Position numbers and translations under genes: made by a program. The notes under the pieces are model-generated. The model had not been told where the DNA came from, did no database searches, and saw nothing but the letters and a program-made list of their open reading frames with translations. 64,000 nt of DNA, taken from contig OW121850.1 of the NCBI GenBank assembly GCA_933228895.1, positions 31,629,773-31,693,772 of the forward strand. The letters run 5' to 3'. Numbering within the stretch: position 1 is the stretch's first letter; each line of letters opens with the position of its first letter. This document shows, piece by piece, positions 10,881 to 22,203 of the stretch. The DNA comes from Platycnemis pennipes. Lineage: Eukaryota > Arthropoda > Insecta > Odonata > Platycnemididae.

Positions 10881-10953
10881 TTGATGGGATTCGAACCCGG
10901 GCCAACGATATTAGAGTCCAGTATTGTAGTCACCTCACCAACTTGACCCTAGA
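10881..10953 (-). repeat. tRNA-like SINE head or tRNA pseudogene, copy 1
   Basis: The reverse complement has a near-perfect B box, GGGTTCGAATCC (10887-10898), preceded by TTGGCCC, an anticodon-arm-like GGACTCTAAT and a D-loop-like TCAAGTTGGTGAGGTG. The total length is about 73 nt, as in a tRNA. The acceptor stem does not pair and the T stem is only partly paired, so it is not a functional tRNA. The copy 2 version (41745-41816) has lost one base in the GGG run. A SINE body may extend leftwards. Confidence 0.5.
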
Positions 10954-13344
10954 CGTTTCTTTCCCTCTGTCTTATGTATATAATGTATATCTGGCTATTT
11001 CTTCAACTCCTTCCTGTAATGTAGTGATGATTACCGAATCAAGAAACAATAAATTGAGGCAATTTATGAAATCAAAATAAACCGTGCCGACATTACGTAG
11101 GTACTCACATTGTAACGGAAATCCGTGCAAACATATTCGATATTTTTTGCGTTTTACTTTCTAGTCACTTTCTCTCGCCCATAATAATACAATTTACTTA
11201 AGTGGCGGTATTAAAAATGTCTTCATACTCCTTACAGCGGCTTCGAACTCCTTACTCACAACACAAGATCGATCCGTACGACACGTTAAACGTCTGCGGA
11301 ATAGAAGGCCTAGGGAATCAAATACGTCGGAGGTAACAGTCTAAAACCGAACATACAAGGCTCCGAAAGAAGGCAATGCATCACCCTGGAGAAAACAAAC
11401 ACTCTCTGACCCTGAGAATACAGAGAAGGCGAGCAGGGATTCCGTCGCTCGACTTCGTAGGCATAGAACGATTTTCACAGATCTACCTTGAGTGTTAGCG
11501 TAGGGAACTGTTCCTCGAACTCAGACCACTCGAGACTGAAGGAATATTGTTGCTTTCAGTAGAGGTTAGGTTTGTCTCCTGACGTGGTTAATCCTGGAAA
11601 TTTGTGAACACTGCTCGGATTTTTCAACTCCTTCATATGAATATCACATCAAATCAACCAACCTGTTATTCAGCGAAGCCCTTTCTTGACACATAATGAG
11701 TCGGATGTCTTAGATTCTGAATAGTTTTTTGAAATGAGTGGATAATGCTTACTTGACGCCCAACCCAGATTGGAACTTCAACCAGTAGGATTCCAGATTT
11801 ATGAGTGTGTTCTGATCCCTGTGAAAATGTGTATTCTCTGTTCAGTGCAATCGACAATCCAGAAAGTGATATGGAACACTTTGTGAAACCGGAGCAAACG
11901 GTTATTTATGCCACCGGTTGCCGAGTGAGGGTTCCGAGGAAATTTGTACGGCATGCAGTCCTGTCCTTGCATCTGTAATCATGCTATGACACTGAATATT
12001 GTAAGTATTAGTGCGATAATGCTGAGATAGCTGACCATCCGTGAGATCAATGAATGGGATTCCTAAACAGATCAATGGTTCAGGTAAACTTTGTCCTGTT
12101 TATACCTTATGTCGAGTAATTTTCGTCACGGAGTACGTTTATAGTTACAGTTAATGTATTCACGTCAATCATGAGTGTGGGAAATTTAGATTTGATACAT
12201 TTAATATATATTTAAGTATCATCAAACTTGAAGCATAGTTAATGTTCTCCCGTACGCTACTTAATTTCGCCGAATTTGTAGCAAAGTTAACACACGCTCT
12301 TGGACTTTTTAAAAGCAGCCCAAGCAAAGTTCAACATTCCATAACGTGGAATTCGTAATCATTACATAAATTTAAAATACTCGAAGTGAATTTAGAAAGG
12401 GACGTTCAAACACACAAAAAAAACAGAATAGTGAATGTTACTCACCGGTGAAACTTCACGCGCCATACCTGCATGTTCCAGCTTTAATCTGATTGGAAGA
12501 TAATGTTGCTACGACGAAATATTTTTAAGTCATAACATATGTAATTGTTTACTTCAAGTATTTGTCTGGGTTACTATATTTCTTTAATGCAAAAATATTT
12601 TCTCCATGAATTACAATTTTTTCATAATTATTTTTCCTAGTTAAAAATATTCTAATACGTCACGTGCTTTTCCCGGCATCCCTTTAGTGCTTATAATTTT
12701 TACCGCCTTTAACTGGCGTTAGTATGGCTCGAACCTGTCACTGGGAGAGAGGTGAGTACTACTTTGTGTAATCCAAAGCTTTACGTTTCAATTCTTTGCG
12801 TCTTCGTTTTACTCACATTTAAGTTCGTGCTTTTCTTTAATATCTGGCTTGGTACTACTTGTCTTTTAATCGTGTAATGTTCCTAAATGTCTAAAACTAA
12901 GCAATTATTGAAAGAATATTTTTAAATGGCATCGGTTCTATGGAATCGACGTATCTATTAGGAAACAAGTGTTTAGTTACTATTGCCGCTCGATGTCCCT
13001 CTAAGTAATTTAATCATAATCATTTGCTAAATGTTTGTGATGGTGGCAATTGAGAGTTCTTTTGCATTTTAATAGTATTGATTGTTGACTCTTGTTCTTC
13101 AACGGTGAGAGATTCAGTTAAGCTAATATTCCACGATTATTAAAAAATGTATTTCTAAGGCGGTTGAGTATAGCACAATGACTTCAATACCACTAACTTT
13201 ATTTAACTAAGCGAAGGAAGAATATATTTCAGAACCTCTTCAAATCAACCTTAAGATTGATAACAAGCCACAATTATTGAATTAATGTAGTTTAAGGTAT
13301 TTCATCTTTCCAAGCTTCAGTTTAAGAGTAATTTCTGTCCTAAT
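10954..13344. other. Non-coding stretch, nothing clearly recognised
   Basis: AT-rich DNA shared with copy 2. At about 12726-12750, TGGCTCGAACCTGTCACTGG resembles an inverted B box (GGTTCGAGCC), but no A box follows, so it may be a fragment of a tRNA-derived repeat. No gene, terminator or RNA fold recognised. Confidence 0.45.
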
Positions 13345-13990
13345 ATTTATAGTTAGTCGCCCTCTGTTAATGTTTGTCTCGTAATTTCGTTGATTTTCAT
13401 ATGAAGAGGATTAGATTTTCTGCCCTCGACACTTTTTACATTACACTGAATTTACTTCTGAAACCTACTCGTAATTCAGGAGCCCTAATATAATTTAAGA
13501 AGCAGTAGCTTCCGAGCAATAAAATGCACAGCAATGATATTTCCGCCTGAGACAACACGTTCATTTTGATTTCTTGGTGCTTCTCTGTCGCGTCTTTTCG
13601 CGCACCCATTCAACTAGAGTATTCCTTAGCAGGTGGCATTAAACACGTAATCCACGAAAAGATCTCGGATCTGCCATTTCAACGTGGAGTATGGCATCCA
13701 GAATATCCTTACATTTTTACCTTCGCCGACAAAATATTTCCCAATTCAAAGTTCAGACAAAACAGTGTATTCAATGCCGTAACAGTGATTCATTTAAATC
13801 GTTTTTGTGAGTTCGTGTATTCTCCTACAATTACACATTAACCTAATTGTGCGTAATATTTTTTATTCCAGTGGATGATGTCAGCGGTCATCCGAATTGA
13901 AGTTGTTTTTATGGAGTGTAATTCGGAAATCCTTTCTATGAGTATTCGGAGAAAGCTCCCGGAGGAAATACGGTAAGTGAAGAAGTTCTC
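13345..13990. repeat. Near-identical block flanking the hAT empty site
   Basis: Apart from the hAT insertion, this block is essentially identical in copy 2 (about 44255-44600 plus 48015-48320), while sequence on either side differs at several percent. An open frame at 13566-13841 lies inside it but has no recognisable motif. Recent homogenisation by gene conversion is one explanation; constraint on an unknown function is another. Confidence 0.5.
13689..13696. other. Empty hAT target site GTATGGCA
   Basis: This octamer occurs once here and is present on both sides of the 3.4-kb element in copy 2 (44593-44600 and 48015-48022). It is the pre-insertion state of that site. Confidence 0.95.
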
Positions 13991-16566
13991 TCTATATCTG
14001 AAAGCTTGATGCATCATGTAATCTTTAAAACAAAAAGGTTTAGCCATTATCTACGCTGAGGTTTTCAACAAGTGAAGGGTGATTAATGACACCTAGTATT
14101 GGAGTCTACATTATATTTCGAGTTGTGTTACTGCGTCATACTTCACAAGAGGTAATCGTAGGTATTCCTCGAGGGTAATGAATTTAAATCGCGTTTATTC
14201 GAGAGTAGGATTTATTTTCTGGTACTACGACTACGTTTGTATGATTACAGTGTTATCACACTTCATCCTTAGATACATAATCGACGTACGTGAATGAGGC
14301 AAGATTCTTATATTCGACGATAGGATTGACAGGTTGGAGCGATACATACTTGACACCCGCGGTCGTTCCAAATGAATGAATTGACATTGTTACTGTTCCC
14401 CGTTTGGGACTTATTTCAACATCCGTATGCACATCGGCTCATGCTCAGTTCGTTAATCTGATGCATTTACCGATTAATTGCTGGAAGGAATGGCCGTGAT
14501 TTAGTTTTAACCTTTCCAACAGTTATCAATCCTTGAATTTTAATTATTAATATGTGGTTGCCTCTTTCTCGGAGCACACTTAATTGTGTATTTAGAACAT
14601 ATTTCATCAAAATCTAGGCTTTCCTTTTCCACCGTAGGTTTCACCGTCTGACTTTTAATGGTCATTTAATGTATGAACAATGTGAATCAAACACGCATGT
14701 TGATGCTTCGAGACGAGCCCGAATGGATGGGTGTGAAGCACCCACAGCATCGCCGTCCGTTCTTGTTTTGCCCATTAATTTGGAGCAATACATTGCGTTT
14801 TCTATCTCCTTTTGTGGAGTCAACATGTGTATTAAGACTTAAATAACAAACGTACGCAAATTTCATTTCTGCGACGTCATATTATTAAGTCTGTAAGGTA
14901 TTACATGTCCCTGTGAGTTGATCTAATCCAGAGTAACAATTTGGAATTTCACCTGCTTTAAGTACTCGTTAGGGGCTTATTTCCGTGCTTAGTACCTATT
15001 CGCAATGTGATGACAAATTTTTACCAATCATTCGGTTATTCTTATTGCTAATTGTTTTAAGTTTCACTCCGTGAAAATCAACATTATCAGTTGTTATCGG
15101 GAGTTGTGTCCAATCCTACCATGTTTGCCGAACTTGACTCTCAAATCAGCCGTCATAGCGACTCCAGTGCATTCTAACCTCCTTGGTCTCGACAGAAGAT
15201 GCTACACTATGGATGGATACACTAGAATAGCGTGGCCTTGTGCTTGGGAATCAGTCATTCGTGGGCACATGTTCGTGTTTGGATGTCTCGTCGTTGCTCG
15301 GAGCGAGTGCAAAAGCAGGTTTCTTATGTTCCCCACGTTCTTCTGTTTGTAACCTCAGACCTTTTACTTGCCCCTCAACCTCTTGGTTCTCGGTTGGTGA
15401 CATCGTTGCTTAAGGTATCAATTATAATGGGGGAAATACATATAAGAACCCAATTAATTCTTCCCATTATTATCTCTTCCCTCCGACCTTGAGAGCATGC
15501 TGAATCTCCTTCCCTATCTCAATTCCAAACATTTTTTCGTTTTCCTCCGATTATGAAAGCAGGACGTATTAGCGGTTAGGGTTAAAATCAACCCTCAGAT
15601 TCGTGAGAAAATAGTGATTTTAAAGGCATGCGTTATAGTTTCCTGGCAGAGGTGATTTTAATATTTAGACCATTTATTTATTTCAAGAGTTACAACATCA
15701 CATTGTACATGAGCTTGAGAGCGTAATCTGACTGATAGCGTAGCTGGGAGCCGCCCACGCAGTGTGATTACTCGTTTGCCAGCCCTTAATAACGTTACTC
15801 ATTTTTTTATCTGGCGTGAGGAGCCAACATACAAAACATTATAGTGATATTTGAATGTGCATCGAAATTAGAATAGCAAGACTACCCTCGGCTACAACTA
15901 CCTGCAGTGTCACCGGCTTTTTCCCGTCATCCTTCTCAAAGATTGGTTAATACAAAGGGATAACAATATTTACCATCCCGTTCGTATCGCGTACTTCCGC
16001 CTCTGTTATGATAGGTTAGACTCCACCCTTATATTTCTAAAGAGGACAAAGGAAGCTTAAAAGATCGAAACTGGGCGTCATGCAGTCATTCTTTCTGCAC
16101 GACTACGATTGAATGCTTCGCTATTCTGTGAGGGGTCGATTTCGAAGATCAGTTGACGCCTTTTTGAAGGCGTTGATGAGGCAAGCTCGGTGTTATGACG
16201 TGCGAAGCCGAGGGAAAGGGCTTCCCAGTGGGGTCATTCGTATTGTGCAACACCCTTTTGCGGTCCAATGCGGCAATGTTTACACGGAGTGCTCGAGTCG
16301 AAGTAGGTACCGAGGATAATTTATTGCGATAATGAAATCACGATTCGTCCCTATCGGTGCGCGTAAGCTTCAAGTACTGGTCGTGGGACACCAAAACAGA
16401 AATGCCAAAGAACGCGATTGAAAAGCGGTCATTTAGGACTACGAAGTTACATCCAGTAAGGCATGTTCTTGGAATCCTGCAGTTGACCGAGATAACATAA
16501 GAGGGAGGAGCTATGACACGGAATTGACTTGAAGCTGACTTCAAGTTTTTTTCTTTTTTACGTCTT
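13991..16566. other. Non-coding stretch, includes ~292 bp missing from copy 2
   Basis: Positions 14734-15025 are absent from copy 2, which joins GATGGGTG to AATCATTCGG at 49061/49062. Open frames at 15071-15352 and 15232-15492 are shared with copy 2 but overlap each other and match no family I know. Otherwise this is AT-rich sequence without recognisable elements. Confidence 0.5.
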
Positions 16567-16700
16567 ACGAACACTGGCAGATATTTTCAATGGTAAACCA
16601 TTACTTGTAATGGTAAACCTTTACTTGAGTGCCTTGTGAAAAGCATTCGAGTTCAGTTGCCCATCTGTCGGATGGGACGTTAAATCGCGGTCAGCGTATT
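16567..16700 (+). repeat. SINE family A, head-deleted copy
   Basis: It begins with CGAACACTGGCAG and continues through GTGCCTTGTGAAAAGCATTC to TCGGATGGGACGTTAAATCG (from 16668). The same order occurs in the complete SINE at 45128-45429 (reverse strand) and at 50632-50830. The promoter-bearing tRNA head is present at the homologous place in copy 2 but missing here, removed between CGTCTT and CGAACACTGG. Confidence 0.75.
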
Positions 16701-17676
16701 TTGTCATGAGTAGGTTATTGTCGACTCCGGGTATCTCGCCACCCTTCCTCTTCCATTCCAATCCTATTGCATTCCGGTCAAAAGCGAGGATACGGGATTT
16801 ATTTAAACTGTAGATGAGAAGAGGACTGAGGACATAACTATTCCTTGGCCTTGGGCTGAGGACATACCTATTCATGAGTTCTCCGAACATTCTTGTCGCG
16901 TGAATATTTGGATGTGAAATACTTTATTTCCCCAATCCCCTATCCTACTTCCGTTTCTAATCGCAGACTTTTTCCTTCTCCTTCACCATCCATGATTGTC
17001 CGTGGTGACAATTGCCGCATTAGAGTTCGGTTGTAATGAGATGAGGAGCGAGAAAACAACATTTAGAATTAATTAAATTGTTGCCACTTCACTCTTATTT
17101 TCAAATGCAGTCGGTAACTCTTTCCCTTTACATCTTAGAATCTTCTTCACTCCCTCTAGTCCATTGTTTCACTCTTCGACTGGCCCCAAGCTTTTTTCTC
17201 CCCCGGCAACCCATCTTCGATCTGAGCGTTCAACAAAATATATTTTAGACATATATTCTCAATTAAACACTCCTGGGAAAAGTGTTGCAATGTTATGTAT
17301 TTATTATTCAATCATATGGAGGCTCGATTGTTCCCTTTGCCAAGAAAATTTATTAAGAACCAAAATTTGATGGTCATCTAATCAGATTGTTTCCTGGATA
17401 TGTTTCCTCTATGGTATGTCCCAGCTGTGAAGTTGATTCAATGATATTTACTATTCACAATTAAGATTATTGATTTCTTTGTGCAGTAAATATTTCGGCT
17501 GGAGCTACTCAAAAGGCGAAAGAACATTACCGCGTATGTGTTCAAAATCAATTCAAGTCCCTAAATAGGTGATGCACGAATCATCAATTGCTCCTCTGTC
17601 CTTTTCTATCAACTGCCTATTATTCTGAATTTCGTATATGCACAAATGTGTCATCTGCATAAGAAAACTGGGAATC
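16701..17676. other. Non-coding stretch, nothing recognised
   Basis: AT-rich with short pyrimidine runs. Open frames at 16621-16890 (reverse) and 17164-17370 have no recognisable domains; the second has diverged in copy 2. Confidence 0.4.
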
Positions 17677-17810
17677 GGGTCGGCATGGTGGCTATAATAC
17701 TTGCCTTCTATCCCGGCACCAGCAGATTCATCATTGGCATACCATTGAGTATTTTTGAGTACCTTGTGGAGGGTCCCTCCGAGTTCAGTAATCTGGTTTA
17801 GCTGTGAGGT
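17677..17810 (+). repeat. SINE family A, partial copy
   Basis: A tRNA-like head starts GGGTCGGCATGGTGGCTATA. It is followed by CCGGCACCAGCAGATTCATC, then ATTGGCATACC and GAGTACCTTGTGGAGGGTCC. These match, in order, the head, the GGCAGATTTTTCATTGG block and the GAGTGCCTAGTGGAAGGCAT block of the SINE in the hAT element. The B box is partly lost. Copy 2 counterpart at 51806-51940. Confidence 0.6.
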
Positions 17811-18779
17811 TTATTAATTCATTAGTGAAAATCAACTACTTAGTTTTTCCACAGTTGGTTACTTAATTTTTCCTAAGACTAATCTTAAGAAAATATATGC
17901 ATTTATGTTCATATGCACTTATTCCTTTCATAAAGAGAACCCAGGATATTTCCAACGCCCTATTTTTCTCCACCCTTCCTCCGTTCCCTGAAAACTCCTA
18001 TCTATATCCACTTACCGACCTATGGTGTCTGCCACAAATGGCCTTAGTTGATGGTCGCCTCTCCCAAATAGCTACTTATATATATTATAAGGAAAACTTG
18101 TGCATATTACCTGAGCTTATTCAATGAGATGGAGGTGTGCTATATCTTATGTATCTATCCCTTACATCATTTTTACATAAAAGGCAAATGAGGCTCATTT
18201 TTTAGAAGCGGAGGCATCCTATGGAAAATCATCTCAATTTATAAAATATTTTTCATGTGCTTCTGGTGGTAAAGAGTGCAGCAATATATTTGAATCATCC
18301 TATGCCAACGTTATATTATTTAGGCACAATACTGTGTTTTATTTTTATTTTCATTAGTTTTTATTAAAGGGGGTTGTGAATAAATGGGCTGAAATAGGCT
18401 TATAATTACCAAATATTTTTGTTTACAGTTTCATAAATTTTCTTCATAATAATCTTAAGATGTTTCGGCACCATAAATTGACAGAAAAGTTCAAAACTGC
18501 AGTAAAAAATAAATAGAATGTAAATAAATCTTTCAATGAAAGATAAATTTTGAAATTTAATGATTAGAATGTTTCCGATGCAACAAGAGCTTGCAACTAA
18601 ATTAATCGTATCCACGAATAAAGCATTGGCAATGATTCTTGGTTCCTGTAATCATCACTGTTGAACTCAACACAATTGTGGTCCTAAAATGCCTTTTTAT
18701 TAGTTAGAAATCAACGTTAAGTACATTCAAGGGCTCATGGATTTCATTCTATCACTGTTGAGATGGATTCCAATTAATA
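17811..18779. other. Non-coding stretch, well conserved between copies
   Basis: Very similar in copies 1 and 2. The 76-codon open frame at 17897-18127 is open in both copies, but the few differences are amino-acid changing and no family is recognised. No RNA gene or repeat seen. Confidence 0.4.
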
Positions 18780-19400
18780 TTAGAGTATGATATCCTTATC
18801 TTCAATAAAGTTCAATTTAATCACTCACTCACTCTATCAGAGATTCAACCCGAAGGTTGGTTTGGATAGGTGAGGGTAGAGCTCACCCCTTACTAAGCCA
18901 ATGGCATGTGAAATTCACACATTCAGGGACAGGGGGCAGGTTCCTTTCCCTCTCCAAGGATTTTTTCGTTCGGGGGCATCAAAAGGCTTCACCCGGGACC
19001 CTCCTATCAGTAGCCAAATGCTCGACCAACTAGGCCACCACGCTTCCTAATCTCTCACACACATAATTATTATTACTTAAGGAATAATTATATCTTTTAC
19101 ATAAAAATGATTCAGAATAATTTCCAAATTAAGAAATGCTGATTCCTTCCAATTTTGGGGGCTGCGATTTCTTCTTCTAACACTAATTAAGAACTTCCTA
19201 ATTCTTCAAGCAGATTTGTATTATTTTATTGTATTATCCCTATCATCAATAAAGTTCAATTTAATATCTCACAAACGTAATTATTATTGCCTTTAGCTAT
19301 CTTATATTTTACAAAAAAAGTGATTCTTAATAATTGCCAAATTAAGAAATGCCACATAATGTGTCTAATTCTTCAAGCAGATTTGTATTATTTTACAACA
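18780..19400. repeat. Local tandem duplication (~170-bp modules) split by a SINE
   Basis: The sequence TCAATAAAGTTCAATTTAAT, then CTCACA....ATAATTATTATT....CCAAATTAAGAAATGC....AATTCTTCAAGCAGATTTGT, occurs twice: once from about 18797 (interrupted by the SINE at 18829-19047) to 19220, and again from about 19238 to 19400. The second module retains the uninterrupted junction TTTAATATCTCACAAACG. Copy 2 has the same arrangement at about 52895-53510, so it predates the large duplication. Confidence 0.8.
18829..19047 (-). repeat. SINE family B with target-site duplication, copy 1
   Basis: A 219-bp insertion. On the reverse strand it starts GGAAGCGTGGTGGCCTAGTT; TGGCCTAGTTGG fits the A-box consensus TRGCNNAGYNGG exactly, and a degenerate B box follows near GGTCCCGGGTGAAGC. 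It is flanked by TAATCACTCAC (18818-18828) and TAATCTCTCAC (19048-19058). The sibling module near 19262 has this site once (TAATATCTCAC), confirming insertion. Copy 2 carries the same insertion at 52944-53162. Confidence 0.85.
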
Positions 19401-19653
19401 AGAATAATTTCATCACTACCAGTTTACTTGCTTTCATGGCATAGTTGGCTCTAATATTACTTCCTTAGCTGAAGCTGTATTTTCCTCTCCAAAACAAACC
19501 AAATTTTCCAAAGTTGATGAATGAATTGTTAAATGCTAATGTAAAGCTGATTTAATTTAAATGTTTTCCAATGGTTTTCTCTATTTAACTTCATTGCAGA
19601 GTGTGAAAATCTGATGGAACCATTTCACAAAATGTGCATTATGGTCCTTAAAT
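19401..19653. other. Non-coding stretch with an exon-like segment
   Basis: AT-rich. A pyrimidine-rich tract ending TTCATTGCAG at 19599 is followed by a short open stretch ending in TGA at 19670, discussed in the findings. Nothing else recognised. Confidence 0.3.
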
Positions 19654-20019
19654 GTGAGGCCTTATACTGAACCCAGGAATGGAAATTCAATAAATGAATT
19701 CCACAATAATCAGGACCAAAACTCTGACCTGCAGACTGGACCAAGGAAATGCAACCAAATGGAGAATGAGCCCATGAAGAGGAACAACAGGTTTAAAAGT
19801 AAAACAAATAATCTGGTAAATAAGGTGACCACTACACATAACAATTTTTATTGCAGGTATCAAGGAATATCAACTATGTGTTTTTGTTTCTGTAAATGTT
19901 TATGTACTTATCCGTGTTGCTATATTTGTTGTTTGTTTGTCAATGATATAGGTAGTAATTATACGTGTGGTATATACCTAACACTAGGTAGGATAGCACA
20001 TGATCATGATGCTATTTGA
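19654..20019 (+). CDS. Open reading frame shared by both copies, unrecognised
   Basis: A 121-codon frame, open also in copy 2 (53739-54134, 131 codons, longer at the N-terminus). The first half is polar, with many Asn, Lys and Arg residues. The second half is Cys- and aromatic-rich (CFCFCKCLCTYPCCYICC), perhaps membrane-like. No family recognised. The differences between copies that I see (E to G, Q to R, T to I or M) mostly change amino acids, which argues against purifying selection. Chance open frame or lncRNA sequence is as likely as a gene. Confidence 0.15.
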   Translation: MRPYTEPRNGNSINEFHNNQDQNSDLQTGPRKCNQMENEPMKRNNRFKSKTNNLVNKVTTTHNNFYCRYQGISTMCFCFCKCLCTYPCCYICCLFVNDIGSNYTCGIYLTLGRIAHDHDAI

Positions 20020-21700
20020 GGTGTCTAATATTAAGAAAGTTATAATGCCTCGACTAGTGCAAGAAAGCACAGTTAGAGGCATCAGGTGGAAAAGAGTTGA
20101 TGAACTCTTTTGTGTTGTACTATTGGGAGCTCCCTTAGGTAGGAATGGTACATCTATATAAGGTGTACTCACAAACAAATGCTGTGCACAGCACGTACCA
20201 TGGCACAAAAATTATCAAACAGTATGACAAAACTTACAAGATATGGGTACAAAAGTAGGTAGGAGTGTATATGTATACATAATGTTAAACCAAGGTGTAT
20301 GACCACCTAATGTTATTTGGTACTTTTGTTTTGATTCATCTTTAATAAAATTCTCGTTCATTTCTTTTTAGTGTTCACTTCCTCCATTGCTCCAATTGAG
20401 CATCTATGAGGAGGATTGTACTAATCTGCTCTCTAGACAGGATAGAAGAATGGATTATTCAGCCGAAGAATTTAGCAAGTAGCAGTAGTTTTGGATAAGT
20501 GGTAGTTAGCTAGTAGGTAAAGTAGTTAGTTGATGAAGTATTTAGAATTTGATGTAGTTAGTAGTAAAGTAGCATTAACACTCAATAACGCAGTGGAATT
20601 GCAAGCTACTAACTTCCTTCCCATTTACAGGAATAGTTTCATGTCACGAGGTGGGAATGCCTCATTTCCATTCTTGTGTCATGTTTCCTTCCTGTAACTT
20701 TTGCATTTGTTGCATTCCATTGCTTGCTTTTCCACACATTTTTGGGGGCTGTGATTTTTGTGTACTAATCCGCTCTCTCCAAAGGAGCACCAGAGAAAGC
20801 TGAGCTGACGATTTCCGGTGTGATAGCCTTCCCGTACCTGTTCTTCAATGCAGAATGAATTCATTATTAGTAAGTCATGCTGATGCACATATATTCTAAT
20901 CAATCCATTTTTTAATTTATTGCAGTTACAATTACTTGTGTTTTTCCATTATTAAATGTTAAAGCTGAATGGATTTTGGGACTATTTAGTGACAATTCAT
21001 TCTTTAAAGGTCCAAAAACTTAATAACTGTTCCAGGAGCTATGAAATAATCATTAAAATTTAATAGCTTCCGTTACTGCTATTGAAAATTTAATGATATC
21101 CATTCTGCCATTTGTTTTCATCTACATTCAGGAAATGTGGTTCCCTAAAGTTATATGCTTAGCAGTTATCAGTAGTTATAATGACTATATTTATTTTTGT
21201 TCAACGATCATAAACATGATAGAAGACAGGTCAATGAATAAATATGACCCACTTGAACAAATTACAATCACAATGAGGAAAAGAAAAATAGCAGCATAAA
21301 AAACATACGAGCTAAAATACCAATATCTTTATTATACTTTTTGCTCAAAGAAATCATTAGCACTATAATAACATTTTTTAAAACAAGGAAAGCCTTATTT
21401 CTTTGGAATAATGAGGGAGAAAGAATTTTTTTCAGTTGAGCAGGCTGGTTGTTGAAAATATATTTAAGGGTTGAATAAGTTTGGTTCACTAAAGTAGGAC
21501 TCTCTTACCCTGACAATCCAATTAACTTGAGTCGTGACTGAGGTTTTTCGTTAGAATATATATTTCTAATTGAATTGTTTGAAGAGAACATGTAGACCTC
21601 ATATCCCATCTGTCAGAGTGACATTTCAAGGACTGTAGTCGGTGCAGCAATTTTAAACCCCGTTTCCACATTTTTAATTGCATACCGTTCCACCTATTAC
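20020..21700. other. Non-coding stretch with GTAGTTAGT-type simple sequence
   Basis: Around 20460-20580 there is imperfect simple sequence made of GTAG, GTAGTTAG and GTAAAGTAG units, conserved in copy 2 (54600-54700). The remaining AT-rich sequence shows no gene or element I recognise. Confidence 0.45.
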
Positions 21701-21703
21701 AGA

Positions 21704-21938
21704 GACCGCGGCTCATCTCCACAAAGTGAAGGGGCTAAACCAAAGAAAAGAAGAGAGAAGAGCAGAAGAGTGAAGAGCATAAGAGAGAAGAGCAGACGGG
21801 AGAAGAGCAGAAGAAAGAAGAGCAGAAGAAAGAAGAAGAGAAGAGTGAGGAGGCAGAACATGCTGCATTGTTTTCCCAGCTACTTCTCACGAGGATACAT
21901 ACGATGAAGTTCCACAAACTTCATACCCACAATCAGCA
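21704..21938 (+). repeat. Purine minisatellite (GAGAAGAGCAGAA-type) with splice-like borders
   Basis: From about 21745 to 21850 the plus strand is almost pure purine, built on a 13-15-bp unit resembling AGAGAAGAGCAGAAG. Copy 2 (about 55860-55985) holds about 30 bp more, so the array length varies. A pyrimidine-rich tract ending in CAG lies just upstream (CCACCTATTACAG) and GTAAGT just downstream (CAGCAGTAAGT), as at exon borders. The reverse Ser/Cys/Phe-rich frames are low-complexity translation of the repeat. Confidence 0.6.
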
Positions 21939-22035
21939 GTAAGTTTTTCCATTTAAAGTGTCACTATTTTCTTTATTTGATTAAAGTTATTTCCCACTGA
22001 GTATATCATCCTACATACCTTGACATAAATTGAAT

Positions 22036-22203
22036 TACTTCATTATTGAGTCCACAGTCATCCATATGAGAATACCCTGTTCATGTAGAATAGATGGTGC
22101 TCTACTCCATTATTGTGTCCATAGTCATTGTTATGAGAATACTCTGTTGGCATAGGTTAGACATTGCTCTACTCAATTATTGTGTCAGCACAATGTCAAC
22201 ATT
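22036..22203. repeat. 67-bp tandem minisatellite, ~2.5 units
   Basis: Units start TACTTCATTATTGAGTCCA (22036), TACTCCATTATTGTGTCCA (22103) and TACTCAATTATTGTGTCAG (22170), each followed by CAGTCAT or TAGTCAT and ATGAGAATAC-type sequence. Conserved in copy 2 from about 56173. Confidence 0.75.

Noticed and set aside
10881..10953. Functional tRNA gene on the minus strand
   Set aside because: The B box is good, but the acceptor stem does not pair and the T stem is only partly paired; the copy 2 version has a further base loss. Treated as SINE head or pseudogene.
13566..13841. 91-codon frame in the near-identical block as a gene
   Set aside because: No recognisable domain; identity to copy 2 is at DNA level over a wider interval and the hAT insertion in copy 2 would destroy the frame.
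17897..18127. 76-codon frame open in both copies (52026-52256)
   Set aside because: The few differences change amino acids (Y to C, R to S, L to Y) and no family is recognised; probably chance.
19817..19858. Short intron GTAAATAAG...TTGCAG inside the shared open frame
   Set aside because: Only about 41 nt, shorter than typical animal introns, and removal is not needed to keep the frame open.
21735..21917. Ser/Cys/Phe-rich reverse open frames (also 55650-56054)
   Set aside because: They are the translation of the purine minisatellite on its opposite strand.
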